Source: Plectranthus barbatus (Eukaryota; Streptophyta; Magnoliopsida; Lamiales; Lamiaceae). Taken from it: a DNA stretch of 64,000 bases. A model generated the notes under the pieces. It searched no databases and was not told where the DNA came from. It worked only from the letters and a program-made list of their open reading frames with translations. The DNA lies in the NCBI GenBank assembly GCA_026898455.1, contig JAPKLW010000034.1, positions 1,235,242 through 1,299,241 of the forward strand, written 5' to 3'. Shown in pieces: positions 22,200-33,959 of the stretch. The translations under genes and the position numbers were made by a program. The stretch's first letter is position 1. Every line of letters begins with the position of its first letter.

Positions 22200-25100
22200 A
22201 GGTTAATCTAAAAAGAAGAAAAGAGCATGGATCTTGGACAGTGGATGTTCAGCTCACATGACCGGTGACAGTAGTCTTCTCTCAAAACTGAGTTTGACAT
22301 GAGGACCACTTGTCAGTTTTGGAGATGACTCAAAAGGCAGAGTAACTGGCAGAAGATCCATGGAATGCAATGGAATCATCATCAACAATTTATCCTTAGT
22401 CACCAATCTCCACTACAATCTGTTGAGTATGAGTCAACTTATCCAATCCGAATATGAGGTGACATTTGCCGATGAAGAATGCTGGATTAATGACAAAGAC
22501 TCCAAGGAGACTGTGCTGAAAGGTGTGAAGAAAGGAAGTCTCTACTATGTCGATTGGGACAGTGGAAAGCCTGACACGTGCCTTATCGCAACAAGCTCAT
22601 CCCAAGAAGGAGTCAAATGGCTATGACATAAAAGACTTAGCCATCTAAATTTTTAGTCAATCAGACATCTTGCCAAACACAAACTTGTGGAAGGCCTACC
22701 ACAAGTCAGTTTCAAGAAAAAAGAAGGTGTCTGCAGAGCATGCAAGATGGGAAAGCAAACCAAAACATCTTTCAAAAATCAACCCATCACAGCAAGCACA
22801 AGCAGAATCCTCGAGCTAGTAGACGACTACTCCAGATACACTTGGGTCAGGCTGCTGACAACAAAGGATGAAGTAAAAATACAGCTTCCAGAGCTCATCC
22901 TTCAAGTGCAAAACAGCAAAGGAGTCACCGTCAAAAGAATCAGATCTGACAACGGGACTGAGTTTTGCAACGGTCCACTGATGGATTTCTGTGCTGATGG
23001 TGGCATTGCTCATGAGAAGTCAGCTCCAAGGACGCCTCAACAAAATGGACTTGCTGAACGAAGAAACAAGATACTCAAGGAGGCAGTCAGGACAATGCTC
23101 ACTGAAGCTGACCTGAAAGAAGGTTACTAGGGAGAAGCCTTGATGACGGCATGCTATACTCAGAATAGAAGCTCCATCAACAGTTGTCATCGCAAAACCC
23201 CGTACGAGTCTTCAATGGTCGTAAGCCTTCTATAGCTCATCTTCGTATTTTTGGTTCACCATGTTACATCCATAACAATGGGAAGTCAAAACTTAATACT
23301 TTCAGTCCCAAGGCAGATGAAGGAGTGTTCCTTGGATATGGACATCCTTCATACAAGGGATACAGAGTACTCAACAAGACAACCAGACTTGTGGAAGTAA
23401 CATGCTCTGTTGTTTTTTATGAGTCTATTTTAGTGCGCAGAACTTTGAAAGAACTGGAACTTGGTGATCTTGCACTTAATAATGGTCATGAGAAATAGAG
23501 TGCTGATAAAGGCGATCAAAGTCAAGTTTCTCAGACAAAATCTGTCGATGTTCACACAAGTGTTCCAGATGAAGAGGCCAGTACTGCAGTCGACCTGACA
23601 AAAGCCTTTGGAAATTTGACAATGCACCTAAGCATTGATCAAGGGGGAATCTCAGAAGATCAGAACAGAGCACAGTTTGAGGGTCAAACTGGAACAGAGT
23701 CTCCAACTCAAACTGACCTTCATGAAGATGAAAGTGCTCATCCTGAAGATGTCCAACCAACAGTGCTTCAAGGATATGAGAGAAATCCGAATATGGAAGT
23801 CATTACTGGAGAAGGAGATCCCAGTCAAAATGACCTATTCCAAGTTCCAGTATTGGAAGCAGACGATACTGAGTATCCAGGAGATTTCGTCCAGCCCATT
23901 GAAGTCACTCAGCTCCAGAAGCCGAAATGGTTAAGAAACCACCCTGAGGAAGCCGTGTTGGACAGTATCTCCAACCCAGTCCGCACGAGACAAGGAAGTG
24001 CTCTACTAACTTGTTTTATATCTCAAAAGTCAGAGCCCACAAAAATTGGAGATGCTCTGAAGTCAACTGACTGGATCAATGCAATGCAAGAAGAGCTTGT
24101 TGAGTTCAAGAGAAATGAAGTTTGGTACTTAGTAGATAGACCAACTCATCAGTCAGTTATCGGCACCAAATGGGTCTTCAAGAATAAGAGAGACGAATCT
24201 GGGAGCATAGCGAGGAATAAAGAAAGGCTAGTAGCAAAAGGATATGCTCAATGTGAAGGAATTGATTTCGATGAAACTTTTGCTCCAGTAGCCAGACTTG
24301 AAGCAATTCGTCTATTTCTCGCCTATGCTGCATACAACAACTTCACAGTCCTTCAGATGGATGTGAAGAGTGCCTTTTTGAATGGGGAGCTGAAAGAAGA
24401 GGTATATGTGGAACAGCCACCTGGGTTTGAAGAAGGAAACCAAGTTTACAAACTGAGGAAGGCTCTTTATGGGTTGAAGCAGGCACCCAGAGCTTGGTAT
24501 GAGACAGTGTCTCAATTTCTCCTCAAGAATGGTTTCCGGAAAGGCAAAATCGACACCACTCTGTTCAGGATTAAGGATGGAGCAGACATCCTCTTGGCGC
24601 AGATATATGTCGACGATACCATATTTGGATGTAGAAACTTGAGATGTGTGAAAAGTTTGCCAAACTGATGCAAAGCAACTTCCAGATGAGCATGATGGGC
24701 AAACTGACTTATTTCTTAGGTCTTCAAGTCATCCAGTCAGAAGGAGGAATCTTCATAAACCAGAAGAAGTATACCAAGGACTTGATCAGCAAGTTTTGCC
24801 CTGAGAAGACCATGCCCTTGAGGATTCCAATGAGCCCAAGTGCCCAGATCAACCTTGATGAAGAAGGCGAGGCAGTCAACCCAACGGCATACAGAGACAT
24901 TATTGGGTCACTCCTGTACTTAACTGCAAGTAGGCCAGAAATCTCCTACTCAGTTGGAGTATGTGTGAGATTTCAAGCTAATCCAAAGAAGTCGCACATG
25001 GAAGCTGCCAGAAGAATAGTCAAATATCTCAAAGGGACGGAGTCATTAGGTATTTGGTACCCAAAATCTAACGAATTATCTCTCAATGCTTATTCAGATT

Positions 25101-25570
25101 CAGATTTTGGAGGATGCAGAATCGACAGGAAGAGCACAAGAAGAACATGTCAGTTCCTATGCCACAAGCTTGTCAGCTGGTTCAGCAAAAAGCAGCACTC
25201 AGTAGCCACGTCTACAACGGAAGCAGAGTATGTTGCTGCAGCAAGCTGTTGTGCTCAAGTGCTTTGGATCAAGCAACAAATGCTTGACTATGATGTAAAA
25301 ACTGGGTGCGTACCAATCTATTGTGATAATAGCAGTGCAATGTGCATCACAAAGAACCCAGTTCATCATTCCAGAACAAAGCACATCGACATAAGGCATC
25401 ACTTCATCAGAGATCATGTCGAGAAAAAGGATGTGTCAGTTGAGTACATCAGAACTGAAGATCAGGTGGCTGATATCTTCACCAAACCTCTCCCAGAGAC
25501 CAGATTCAAGGAACTCTGTATCAAACTTGGTCTACTGGAGATTGATGAAGTACTTGTTGAAGAGGGATAA
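22200..25570 (+). pseudogene. Element C pol (protease to RNaseH), broken
   Basis: In order: protease start (WILDSGCSAHMTGDSSLLS), protease tail (LVTNLHYNLLSMSQLI), GAG-pre-integrase (HKRLSHLN..CRACKMGKQTK), integrase, RT (KWVFKNKRDE, MDVKSAFLNGEL, IYVDDTIFG) and RNase H (AYSDSDFGGCR, STTEAEYVAAASCCAQ, IYCDNSSAMCI, HSRTKHIDIRHHF), ending with TAA at 25568-25570. In integrase the stretch between STSRILEL and VDDYSRYTWV is shortened, which removes the usual first catalytic Asp (HxDLFGP); IRSDNGTEF and NGLAERRNK keep the other two. Lesions: TGA near 22288, TGA at 22624-22626, TAG near 22653, TAG at 23128-23130, a frameshift near 23190, TAG at 23496-23498 and a frameshift near 24640. The RNaseH part (24644-25570) is intact. 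Confidence 0.93.
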
Positions 25571-27065
25571 TGCTGAATAAAACTGAGTCCGAGCTCTCAG
25601 TTTTCATAAACTTGATGCGCAAAGAAGACATCTCCAAAGCATCCAAATAAGCAGACTCACACCTTCAGTCAAGCTCAAACTGACTTGATGAAGAGAAACC
25701 AAGTTTTGGTTTTCGTACTTAGAAGAATTCTGAAGGACGGATGCGGAATTAAATTGAGTTCCAACTCTAAGTTTAGGAACTGACTCTTAGTCAATTTGGA
25801 ATTTCGAAAGGCGGGATTTCGAATTCCAAAGAAAATCGCTGCAGTTACATCGCTATCAATGCGTATCCTGCATCGATGAACCAAATTTTGACACGTGGAT
25901 AATGCTCCTTACCATGTCACTCCAGTCAAATCTGAATTGCGCATCGCGAGGCCACGAATCTCAATTATCGCCGAATATCCAAAAACTGAAAGGTCACAAG
26001 GTACACCTACCTCATTTAAATGACCTTTCTCTCTGCTATAAATAGGGTTCATTATTTTTGTTTTCCTTGTGAGTGAAAAATCTTCCGAAAAGAAACCACA
26101 AGAAACAAGATTTTCTCCAAAATCTCCATTGTCTAACCCTTCCTTCGAAGTTTTTACTTCGTCTTCACCAACACTTCCCTCAGTTTTGAGAAAATGGTGT
26201 TAGAACCCAAACCTCCAGACATAAACTCCCCACCCTTTTTGGGTGCGGTCAAAGAGGGGGAAAAGAAATATGGAAGGTGCAGAAGATATCAGAAGCCTAA
26301 GCAGAGCAGCCGCTCATTGTGCCCAAAGACGCGAGAATCACATGTAGAAGTCTACTGTGAAATCTCAAGTTGGCACTGGCTTGCTCTAGCTGGTGAGAAA
26401 CTCTTCGCTGCATGATGCACACAAACTGTTAAATAAGTTCATGTAGTCGAAAGAGGATATAAGCTTGGGGGATACAAGACATCATAAGGAATGTTCTTGT
26501 CACTGCTGATGGACTTCATGATAATATCAACACTAGTAGACCCCTGAAAAGCACAGCTGCAGTAAGCCAGCATGAGGGAATCCTTTGGAAAGCTGGTCAG
26601 AAAATCAAACCAGTATCTCTAGTGCTTGCCTCTGCAGCAGCCAGTTTGAAGACAGTTTGAAGACCGGAAGCAGCCTAGTATAGTTCTTGTAATAGATATG
26701 TAATAGGTTTCTTTTTGTTAGTTTATCCCTATACTTGTAATGAAAATTATTAAAGGGTAAACTGACTTGTTGATGACAATCTCTTTTTGTCCAACAAAGG
26801 TCTTCGTTCTTCAAACGCTGAACTTACACAATCCAGTGTAATCAGCAGGCCTATCTCTCCCCTTCTTAAGATTTAATTGCTCTAAACTGACAAAGAAAAT
26901 CAATCGAGCAATATCTCTCCAAGTTTATAAGGAGAAGATCTTAAGTAAAAAGCCCAAATTGAGGGGGAACTTTTCTGAGTTTATGAGACACATTGTCAAA
27001 ACTGTAAAAACTCTAAAGTTATCCTCCCTTCATCGGCTTAGGTTCCAGATGGCTTTGACCACACC
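25571..27065 (+). other. Region between RNaseH and the polypurine tract in element C
   Basis: About 1.5 kb lies where Sirevirus elements may carry an extra ORF. No intact envelope-like frame is present. A TATA-like motif (ctataaataggg, 26038-26049) is followed by a leader-like stretch rich in A and C and then a 73-codon frame starting at an ATG at 26194. That product is not recognised. Short tracts of LTR-like words occur near the 3' end. Confidence 0.45.
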
Positions 27066-27079
27066 AAAAAGGGGGAAAT
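27066..27079 (+). other. Polypurine tract of element C
   Basis: A purine run (aaaaagggggaaat) lies directly before the 3' LTR start TGTTAGGATTC at 27080. Confidence 0.9.
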
Positions 27080-28656
27080 TGTTAGGATTCTTTTTTAGGG
27101 AATTCCTTCCTTACTTTTTGATGTTTTGGTGGGTCAAAGATTGTAAGCCATCTTAGTCAGTTTTTCCAGTTTCTAGAGTTCTAATCTTGTAATTCTTGTA
27201 TAGGATCGAATTGAGTTGTAATAGAACTTAGACTGAAGACCGAGCAAGGAGAATACTCGAGAACTGACTATCATCATGCCTAGCCTTGACCTAAAACTGT
27301 GTTGGAGCACTCAGTTTAAGGTCCTACAATACTGACAAGGAGAAGTCAGTATGAGGGCTTTCCCGAACTGACTAAGAGGAAGTCAGTTCAAGGGATTTCC
27401 ATGCTGATATGGAGAAATCAGTATGAGGGCATTTTCCATACTGACTATTGTTAGTCAGTATGAGGGTTTACCATACTGACCCTGGGAAGTCAGTATGAGG
27501 GCAAAGCTGTACTGACTTTTAATAGTCAGTATCAGAGCCTCTACCTTTAAAGAATGAGCATTTTGAAAGAAATCGAAGCTCAGTCCGACTCAGGCATTCA
27601 TATATGCCCAAGTTAGTACGAGGTTATCCAAAAACTGAGATCCCTCGGGCTGAAAAGAAGTCTGACATAAAGTTAGTGTAACGTACACTAACGTTGTAGA
27701 GCAAAAAGGAGACCTAAGGCATGGGCTACGATTGGACAATATAATCCATGAGTCTAACGTCTGGTTTTATGTGTATAACGGATAGAAATTCAAATTGCCA
27801 TAGGTCCTCCTCTATATAAAGGTCTGCCCTTCCAACCTTAATAGGTTACCTGAACAGAATTCAAAATCTGATAGTCTTAAGAAGACAAGGGCAACAGTTC
27901 AGGCCATCTCTCTGCCAAACTCTCTGAGTTTCCGTGTTCTCTAACACGAGACTTGAGTCTCCGTCTCAAGTTCCCCACCGTGCTATCTTCTCCTAGCACG
28001 AGGCTGAAGCTTTAAGCTGAGGCTCTTCTTGGTGATTATATCTTTGTGAGATATCTTCACAGCAGTCAGTTTCCTGGTCTGGGACTCTGATTCACACGGG
28101 CGTATGCCAGCCACTTGTGTTCTGGGAAGAACCTCTAAACATCCAACCATTCTGGGAAGAATTAGTAAACATCCACCTACCGGGAAGGAGGCTGCGGGGT
28201 GCGTCCCCACTTCAACCTGAAGACTGAGTCTACAAGGAGTTCCTAGGCGAGTGCCACAGCTGACCGGAGGACGGAGGAGCCATGGACTGTGTATAGATTA
28301 TAAGGAGGCTTGTATTTACTTATTGAATTATCTAGACCTTGGGTCTGAAGAGTGGATGTAGGATATTGAAGTCCGAACCACTATAAATCTATGTGTGCTG
28401 CTTTACTGCTTTCTTTATACTTGCTCTGTTTTTCTGTTTCCCAAACTGACTACTGAAGCCATTCAATACTTGTCCAAGTATTGAAGCATATAAACTGTGA
28501 AACTTAAGACAGAACAGAGACTTAAGCTTAAACTGACTAACACACAAAACTGACTTTACTCTGTTTGAACGAACCAGTACTTGTGCTTATTTTGACTTCT
28601 GCTGCATACACAAAACCTTCCGCTGCACATATTGCACTCTGATTTCGGGACCAACA
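27080..28656 (+). repeat. 3' LTR of element C
   Basis: 1577 bp, TGTTAGGATTC to CGGGACCAACA. The TATA-like motif ctatataaagg lies near 27811-27821. A 'cactgacagtatgag'-type short tandem array lies at about 27320-27540. The intact 'ccaagtattgaag' block near 28460 also occurs in the two minus-strand solo LTRs at 0.9-5 kb, which links the families. Confidence 0.93.
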
Positions 28657-28661
28657 GTATA

Positions 28662-29698
28662 AAATTGTGAAATATGATATTGAATGAGATAAATAATGAT
28701 GTTTATTGATTGTTAATTTTGACAGAGTTTAATCTTGTATTCATCGTGTGAAGAATTGATACAAAAATTGATTTGGGATTAACCTTTTATAGACACAAGA
28801 GAGGTCTATTACAAGAGGTTTGACTTTAATTCAATTCAATCTTAACATAATATAGTTCAGTTCAAATCTAATTTAATTTTTAACGTAAAATAATTCATGA
28901 ATTCAATTATAATTCTAATGAATTGGGTGAATGTGTGAATTTACACCCCTAAGAAGAATTTTTAAATTGAATTCATACCCTCTAGATTAATTCATTTACT
29001 TTTTATGTGTTAATATAGTCTAACCATGTATTAATCATCCAGATTGAGGCCATACATATAACATTTCCAGCAAAGTCACCCACTTGAATCTTAATCATGT
29101 ACTCTAATGTATGATATTTGTATGTTTTTTTTTTTTAAAATAGCGAATATTGATTGTTTAGAAAATAATATTTCTACAATAAAAAAGAGTAGTCGGTGTT
29201 AATTTGTTTGGTATAATTCACAAGCGAAATTAAAGAATGGGGTATTTTTAACAAAAATTAATACATTGGAGTATTTTTCCGAAAATATCAATAGATTAGG
29301 GTATTATCACATGTTGATTTGCCACGTGGGTGCCACATGGTAAGCTACATGGGATGCCACATAGCATTTAACGGCTGAATCATCACAAACTAACGGTGTT
29401 AATACATTTTTGGTATAATTCATAGACGGAAGTAAATATTAGGGTATTTTTAACTAACGAAAATAGATTGAAGTATTTTTCCGAAAATTTCAATAGTTTA
29501 CGGTATTATCCCCAATTTACCCTTGATTCAATTCGTGAATTGAGAAAAATTTAAATTCTAATTGAATTCACGCTCATTTAATATGAATTAAAGTGCGGAG
29601 TTGCATTGTAGTGATATAAAGTCAATTCAATTAATCTAAAATATTTTTTTAAAGGGGAAATAATATAATATAAATTTGGTTAAATAATTCAACAAAAA
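28662..29698. other. AT-rich DNA with array remnant and a partial inverted-repeat element
   Basis: 28810-28990 continues the AT-rich array seen at 17960-18300. From about 29205 to 29515 the words ggtataattca, ggggtatttttaac and caatagttta occur twice in the same direction, and they match the arms of the MULE-like element at 35776-36567. This is a rearranged relative of that element. No gene is visible. Confidence 0.5.
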
Positions 29699-29726
29699 TT
29701 AGTATTGCACCCACGCGATGCGTGGG
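29699..29726 (-). mobile_element. Possible Helitron 3' terminus (minus strand)
   Basis: On the minus strand a hairpin (cccacgc-atc-gcgtggg, 29726-29710) is followed by seven bases and then CTAA at 29702-29699, next to a T. A short GC-rich hairpin a few bases before CTRR, inserted next to T, is the Helitron 3' end signature. The body would lie at higher coordinates. No matching 5' TC end was identified. Confidence 0.4.
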
Positions 29727-31394
29727 AATTTTAATTATTTATATTATTAAATTTGATATTTTATTTTTAAATAAATATTTTAGATATTTAAAATTCGTAA
29801 ACTACAAAATTATATGATATAATTTATATATATAGTATTTATATTAGATTATATTAACTTATATTTACTTTGATTAATTTGTAAATTTTATCTTATATCA
29901 TAAATGTTGTTTCTTATTTAAAAAATGTTTATACATTATTTTGTTTTTTTAATTGAAATATACTATTTAAATGGGGAGTGAGTGTTTCGACATAACTCGA
30001 AAGTGTAGCCAATTAATCATAGACAAAGTGTTTAACCACTTGCGTTTCTAGATCAAAGTTTATATATTATTTTCTTTATATGATAAATTTCACTTCATAA
30101 TTTATAATTTCTGATGCAAAATCATTTTCATTATTTTTTATTGTGTGAAAAATTTCCTATAGGTTTTTATTGAAAACCTTTTTATTTTCAACCAATTACT
30201 TCTCTTTCTCTGTGCATCTTCAAAATGAACTTTCATAACTAATGTATCATAAAGATTGTTATTTACATCAATAAATTTAGCTACATACATTGATGTATGC
30301 TTTATACATATTATTAAACTTGAACCTCAAACTGCTTGATATACAATTTCATTTGCTACTCTCACATATATTAAAGATTTATAAACTCAATCTCCATCTT
30401 CAGCTCTTTAATATTTTAAATCAAATCAGGATATCACACTATGATGATGACTCTTATGCTTCATAAATAACAATTTTGATATCCACACAGTTCTCTGAAT
30501 GATATTGGATTTTATACAGTGTTGTTTGGTCTTCTATAGTTCATACTTCATACTAATTCATCACAGCATGATATTGTTTTGTGTTTGTGAGTACAGGTCT
30601 TCAAACCAAAATAACTTCACCATTTGTGTTTCTCAGTACGTAGTCATGTTTCCTCTTTAACAATTATCATGAGCATTAGGTTTCAACTCTTACTTTCAAC
30701 TTAAATTATTTTTTATTCTCTCCACTTTCTTTTACGTGATGGTCAATGTATTTTATATTTTTATAACTTTATTTTTATATTTGATTTTAAAATACTCTAA
30801 CATAACATATACAAATACATAATAAAAGAATATAAGGTTAATTGATAAATAAATTAAGTTAAATAGTTATTTATTTTCATAAATCTTTGTATAAATGTCA
30901 TGAACAATATATTTTTATTATTTTAATATTATTTTTAGTATGATTTTGTACTCTATTTTAGGTATAATTTTCCCTAAAATAATTTTCACAAAATCATACA
31001 TTTTGAATGAAAATGTTGAGAAGATCTTAATTGATAAATAATATATATAGTGAACCATAAAATATATATTCTAACAAAAGAAAAATCTAAAATAAAATAT
31101 ATAATATATTGTCATCATTTTGTTACACTTAAAATACAATCAATTTTCTTGAGAATGCATATAATCAAGTTTTAATATATAATAATTATTACTTCATAAT
31201 AAATAAACTTAATAATTCATTTAATAAACCATTAGTACCACTGCAATTTTACCATTATACCCTCCGGTATTGTTTTAATATATATATAGATATATAGATT
31301 ATAGCCTATTAAATATATTCATGCATGATGAATAAAACATAAACTATATTCATGCATGATGAATAAAGCATAAATTATATATAAAAATAAACAT

Positions 31395-31425
<31 letters not shown>

Positions 31426-31640
31426 TAAATAAATAATCTAAGGAATCAAAATAAAATATTTTATTTTGGGTTGAAGATGAATATGAAAAAAGTGGAAAAC
31501 AGAACTGAAAAATTGAAAAATTGAACTGAAAACCATGTTGTGGGTTGGTCAATGGCAAGTTGCTTTTAGCACTGTTCAAATGAAGAAATATTGCTGATGG
31601 GCCTTTTTTCAATGGATATATTTTTGAATTGAACTTTAAT
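29727..31640. other. AT-rich DNA, no gene seen
   Basis: Very AT-rich. A near-perfect tandem duplication of a 30-bp unit (catgcatgatgaataaa) lies at about 31317-31376, and an (AT)n run at 31398-31425. This would be the body of the Helitron if the terminus at 29699 is real. Confidence 0.45.
31190..31286 (+). repeat. Direct repeat R1 flanking the DRM fragment
   Basis: About 96 bp beginning tacttcataataaataaac and ending in an AT run. It is repeated at 32054-32150 with about two substitutions. The copies are 864 bp apart and the DRM-like segment lies between them. Confidence 0.85.
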
Positions 31641-31785
31641 AATCTGCCATGAGCCTCTTGGATTCTTTCTATGGGGTTGACAAATGGACTCCCCCTTCAA
31701 ATCAACTCACCACACTTCAACTCAACGCCGCCGCCTTCCTCCAAATCCTCGCAACCGGCAATTAATTAAGAGTGATCACTATCTG

Positions 31786-32056
31786 GTAATTCGTCTGCCT
31801 AACCCAATGATAGGATTTGGTACTCCTATTATGCACTTTGAACGTGTTCACCGTTCATTGTCGGATGAAGCAAGAGGGCCCCTATACTTTTACTGCGAAA
31901 ATGTTGCCCTAACGCCAAAGGGTGTCTGGGACACTATATCCCGACTCCTCTATGACATCAAACCTGAGTTTGTTGATTCGAAGTACTTCTTCGCAGCTGC
32001 AAGGAACAGAGGATATGTTCACAATCTGCCCATCGAGAACAGATATCCTCTCATAC
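31786..32056 (+). pseudogene. DRM-type DNA methyltransferase exon fragment
   Basis: The translated frame contains IRLPNPMIGFGTPIM, ARGPLYFYCENVALTPKGVW, DTISRLLYDIKPEFVDSKYF and AAARNRGYVHNLPIENRYPL. This is a conserved stretch of plant DRM (domains rearranged methyltransferase) proteins. DRM2 is the de novo cytosine methyltransferase of RNA-directed DNA methylation and acts in the nucleus. Only about 90 of 600 or more residues are present. The catalytic motifs before and after are absent, and the frame runs straight into direct repeat R2 and stops at 32068-32070. Flanking repeats suggest capture or duplication, not an in-place gene. A second open frame from 31650 (MSLLDSFYGVDKW) is unassigned. 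DRM identity is fairly sure; function is excluded by truncation. Confidence 0.78.
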
Positions 32057-32150
32057 TTCATAATAAATAAACTTAATAATTCATTTAATAAACCATTAAT
32101 ACCACTGCAATTTTACCATTATACTCTCCGGTATTGTTTTAATATATATA
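32054..32150 (+). repeat. Direct repeat R2 flanking the DRM fragment
   Basis: This is the second copy of R1 (31190-31286). Its start overlaps the last codons of the DRM-like frame, so the homology to DRM ends exactly where the repeat begins. Confidence 0.85.
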
Positions 32151-32744
32151 TATATATATATGGATAAGAGAAGTGATGGATGTGATTGGACTGTTTCCGC
32201 ATATAAAAGTACATTTTGCTATTTTTTGCATTTTATTAAAAGGGTTGCTATTCTTTGCACTTCACTATAATTTTTTAATTATTTCCTCAAAAAAATACAT
32301 AAGTCACATCTTATATATCTTACGTGATAATTAAGGTGACTTTTAAAACTTCAAAGTTAAAAACATTGAATTGAAAAATAAAATAGACTTTTCCCCACAT
32401 ACCTCATCATTAACGTCATCTAAATCACTCCCACACTCTAACCATAGCATCTGCCGTTATTGCGGTCTTGAAATGACAGCAGACCTCATCATGTAGAATT
32501 CCGGTGAATATATTAACAGAAATATGCATAATCGAAGTCAACACCAAACGTATTGTTTGGTATTGAAAAAAAGGACTCCCGTCGCCAAAAGAAAAAATTA
32601 TTTATAATTAATTTGAGTATTTAATATGCACGAGAATGAATGATAGATCCACTCAAACAATTAGAAATATTTCTAATTGGAGAAACAGCTTCGCAGGCTT
32701 GCAGATTAGGCCAAACATCTCTTAGGAATTAATATCTTCATAGT
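32151..32744. other. Intergenic DNA
   Basis: AT-rich sequence between the DRM fragment and the next pseudogene. No gene or repeat end was recognised. Confidence 0.45.
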
Positions 32745-33782
32745 GTGAAATGGTATGTGCTTATTCTCTGCATCGGAATTCAGGATCGAATTGTTCTTGT
32801 CAGCAAAATGCTCGTGTTCTTCTCTTTCGTCATCCTACATCCATTTATAGCTTTCTTCTCTAGCATGATACAATTAACGGAACATTCATGGGGTGGTTCC
32901 ACAGACAAAGATCTAAGCCTTAGCCGTTATGTTGTGTTGCTTGAAGGAGAAGCAGAGTTGCCACCGAGTTTCGTGAAAAGTTGTGTGATCAGGCTGATTT
33001 CATCATTCATGAAGGTAGAAGAAAGCGACCCTCCAGCCTTTTAAATCCTTCTACACAAATCTGTCAACTTCAACGGTGTAGGAGAGTTTCATAGTAGCCT
33101 AATTCCGAGGTTACTTTCTCAATATCCCCCAGATTGTTGGACACTACCAGTGGTTACTGTGACCAGCATCGATCGCGATGGCTCTTCCGAATATTTCTAA
33201 GGATAAATGCAAACAGTTGTTGAGCAGTGTGAGGGAGGGCCATTCCCTCGCCAAGATTGTCGAAAAACTCTGGATGCGAGTTGGAAACTCAAGAACAGAA
33301 GGGAAGCAGCAAGACTTACATGGGTTGAAGTTCTACTTTATTCCAAGTGGCTAGAAATCGATCTCAAAAGGGCATTTCTTACACGGGCTCTCTGACAAAG
33401 CCGAAGAGATTGTAACGGAGTTCAACAGAGCAGTGCAAAATCCCATCATGGAATATCCTATAAACTTGCCAATAGAAGTAGTGGCGGCGAACTTGATGTA
33501 CAGAATTTGTCAAACGATTTTGGTGTCATCTGTTGGTGAGGAAACGGGGGAAGAAATGTTGGAGAGAATATGTGTGATGATTGCGGAGATTCTTGCGCTT
33601 GTCTCACCAATCTCCCCCATGCTATAACCAAAATGTGTCACCAGAATTCCATTGAGAAATTGAAGAAGAGTGTGCAGGAAGCATTTTTTATTCTGGGAAA
33701 AACAGAGCAAGTGATTGAAGCTGTTCGACAGCAGCAACGACCATCTCTCAATCATCGTATAGCAGCTGATGTTGAAGAGTAG
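32745..33782 (+). pseudogene. Decayed gene of an uncharacterised plant family
   Basis: Three frames joined in order give a protein tail. A hydrophobic segment (VFFSFVILHPFIAFFSSMI) leads to LSRYVVLLEGEAELPPSFVK, then PPDCWTLPVVTVTSI, then MALPNISKDKCKQLLSSV, LHGLSDKAEEIVTEF, INLPIEVVAANLMYRICQTI, ACLTNLPHAITKMC and SVQEAFFILGKTEQV. From memory this order (CWTLPVVT, ..AANSMYRISQTIL.., ACLTNLP) occurs in a large family of plant membrane proteins annotated as uncharacterised, perhaps of the DUF4220/DUF594 group; the family name is not certain. Lesions: TAA at 33042-33044, a frameshift near 33178, TAG near 33351 and a frameshift near 33600. The 5' part of the gene is missing. No function is claimed. 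Confidence 0.6.
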
Positions 33783-33959
33783 CGTGCCTTTTTCCAACGG
33801 GACAAAGAGGCTCCCGCTTCAACTTCAATAAATTCAAATATTCATTACTTTTATTGGAAAATAAATTCATTTGTGAACAAAAAATATCACATTTACTAAA
33901 ATTCGTTATTTCGGCTATTACCAGAAAAGGAAATCAAATACTTGTTATAATTTAAAGAG

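Larger units (their letters stand above)
19292..28656 (+). mobile_element. Element C: Sirevirus-like Copia retrotransposon, defective
   Basis: A 9.4-kb element is bounded by an exact 5-bp duplication, gtata (19287-19291 and 28657-28661). The 3' LTR is complete (27080-28656, 1577 bp). The 5' LTR carries a 1.45-kb insertion and lacks its last few hundred bases, the primer site and gag, because homology to the 3' LTR stops at about 22093 and protease sequence begins soon after. Pol is broken by several stops and frameshifts. A 1.5-kb region lies between RNaseH and the polypurine tract (aaaaagggggaaat, 27066-27079). The long LTR, the tract type and the extra 3' region suggest the Sirevirus (Maximus/SIRE) lineage; that placement is an inference. 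Confidence 0.92.

Noticed and set aside
23616..24668. A host gene of 350 codons
   Set aside because: The frame contains Copia RT motifs up to YVDD and continues, after a frameshift, into RNaseH; it is part of element C pol.
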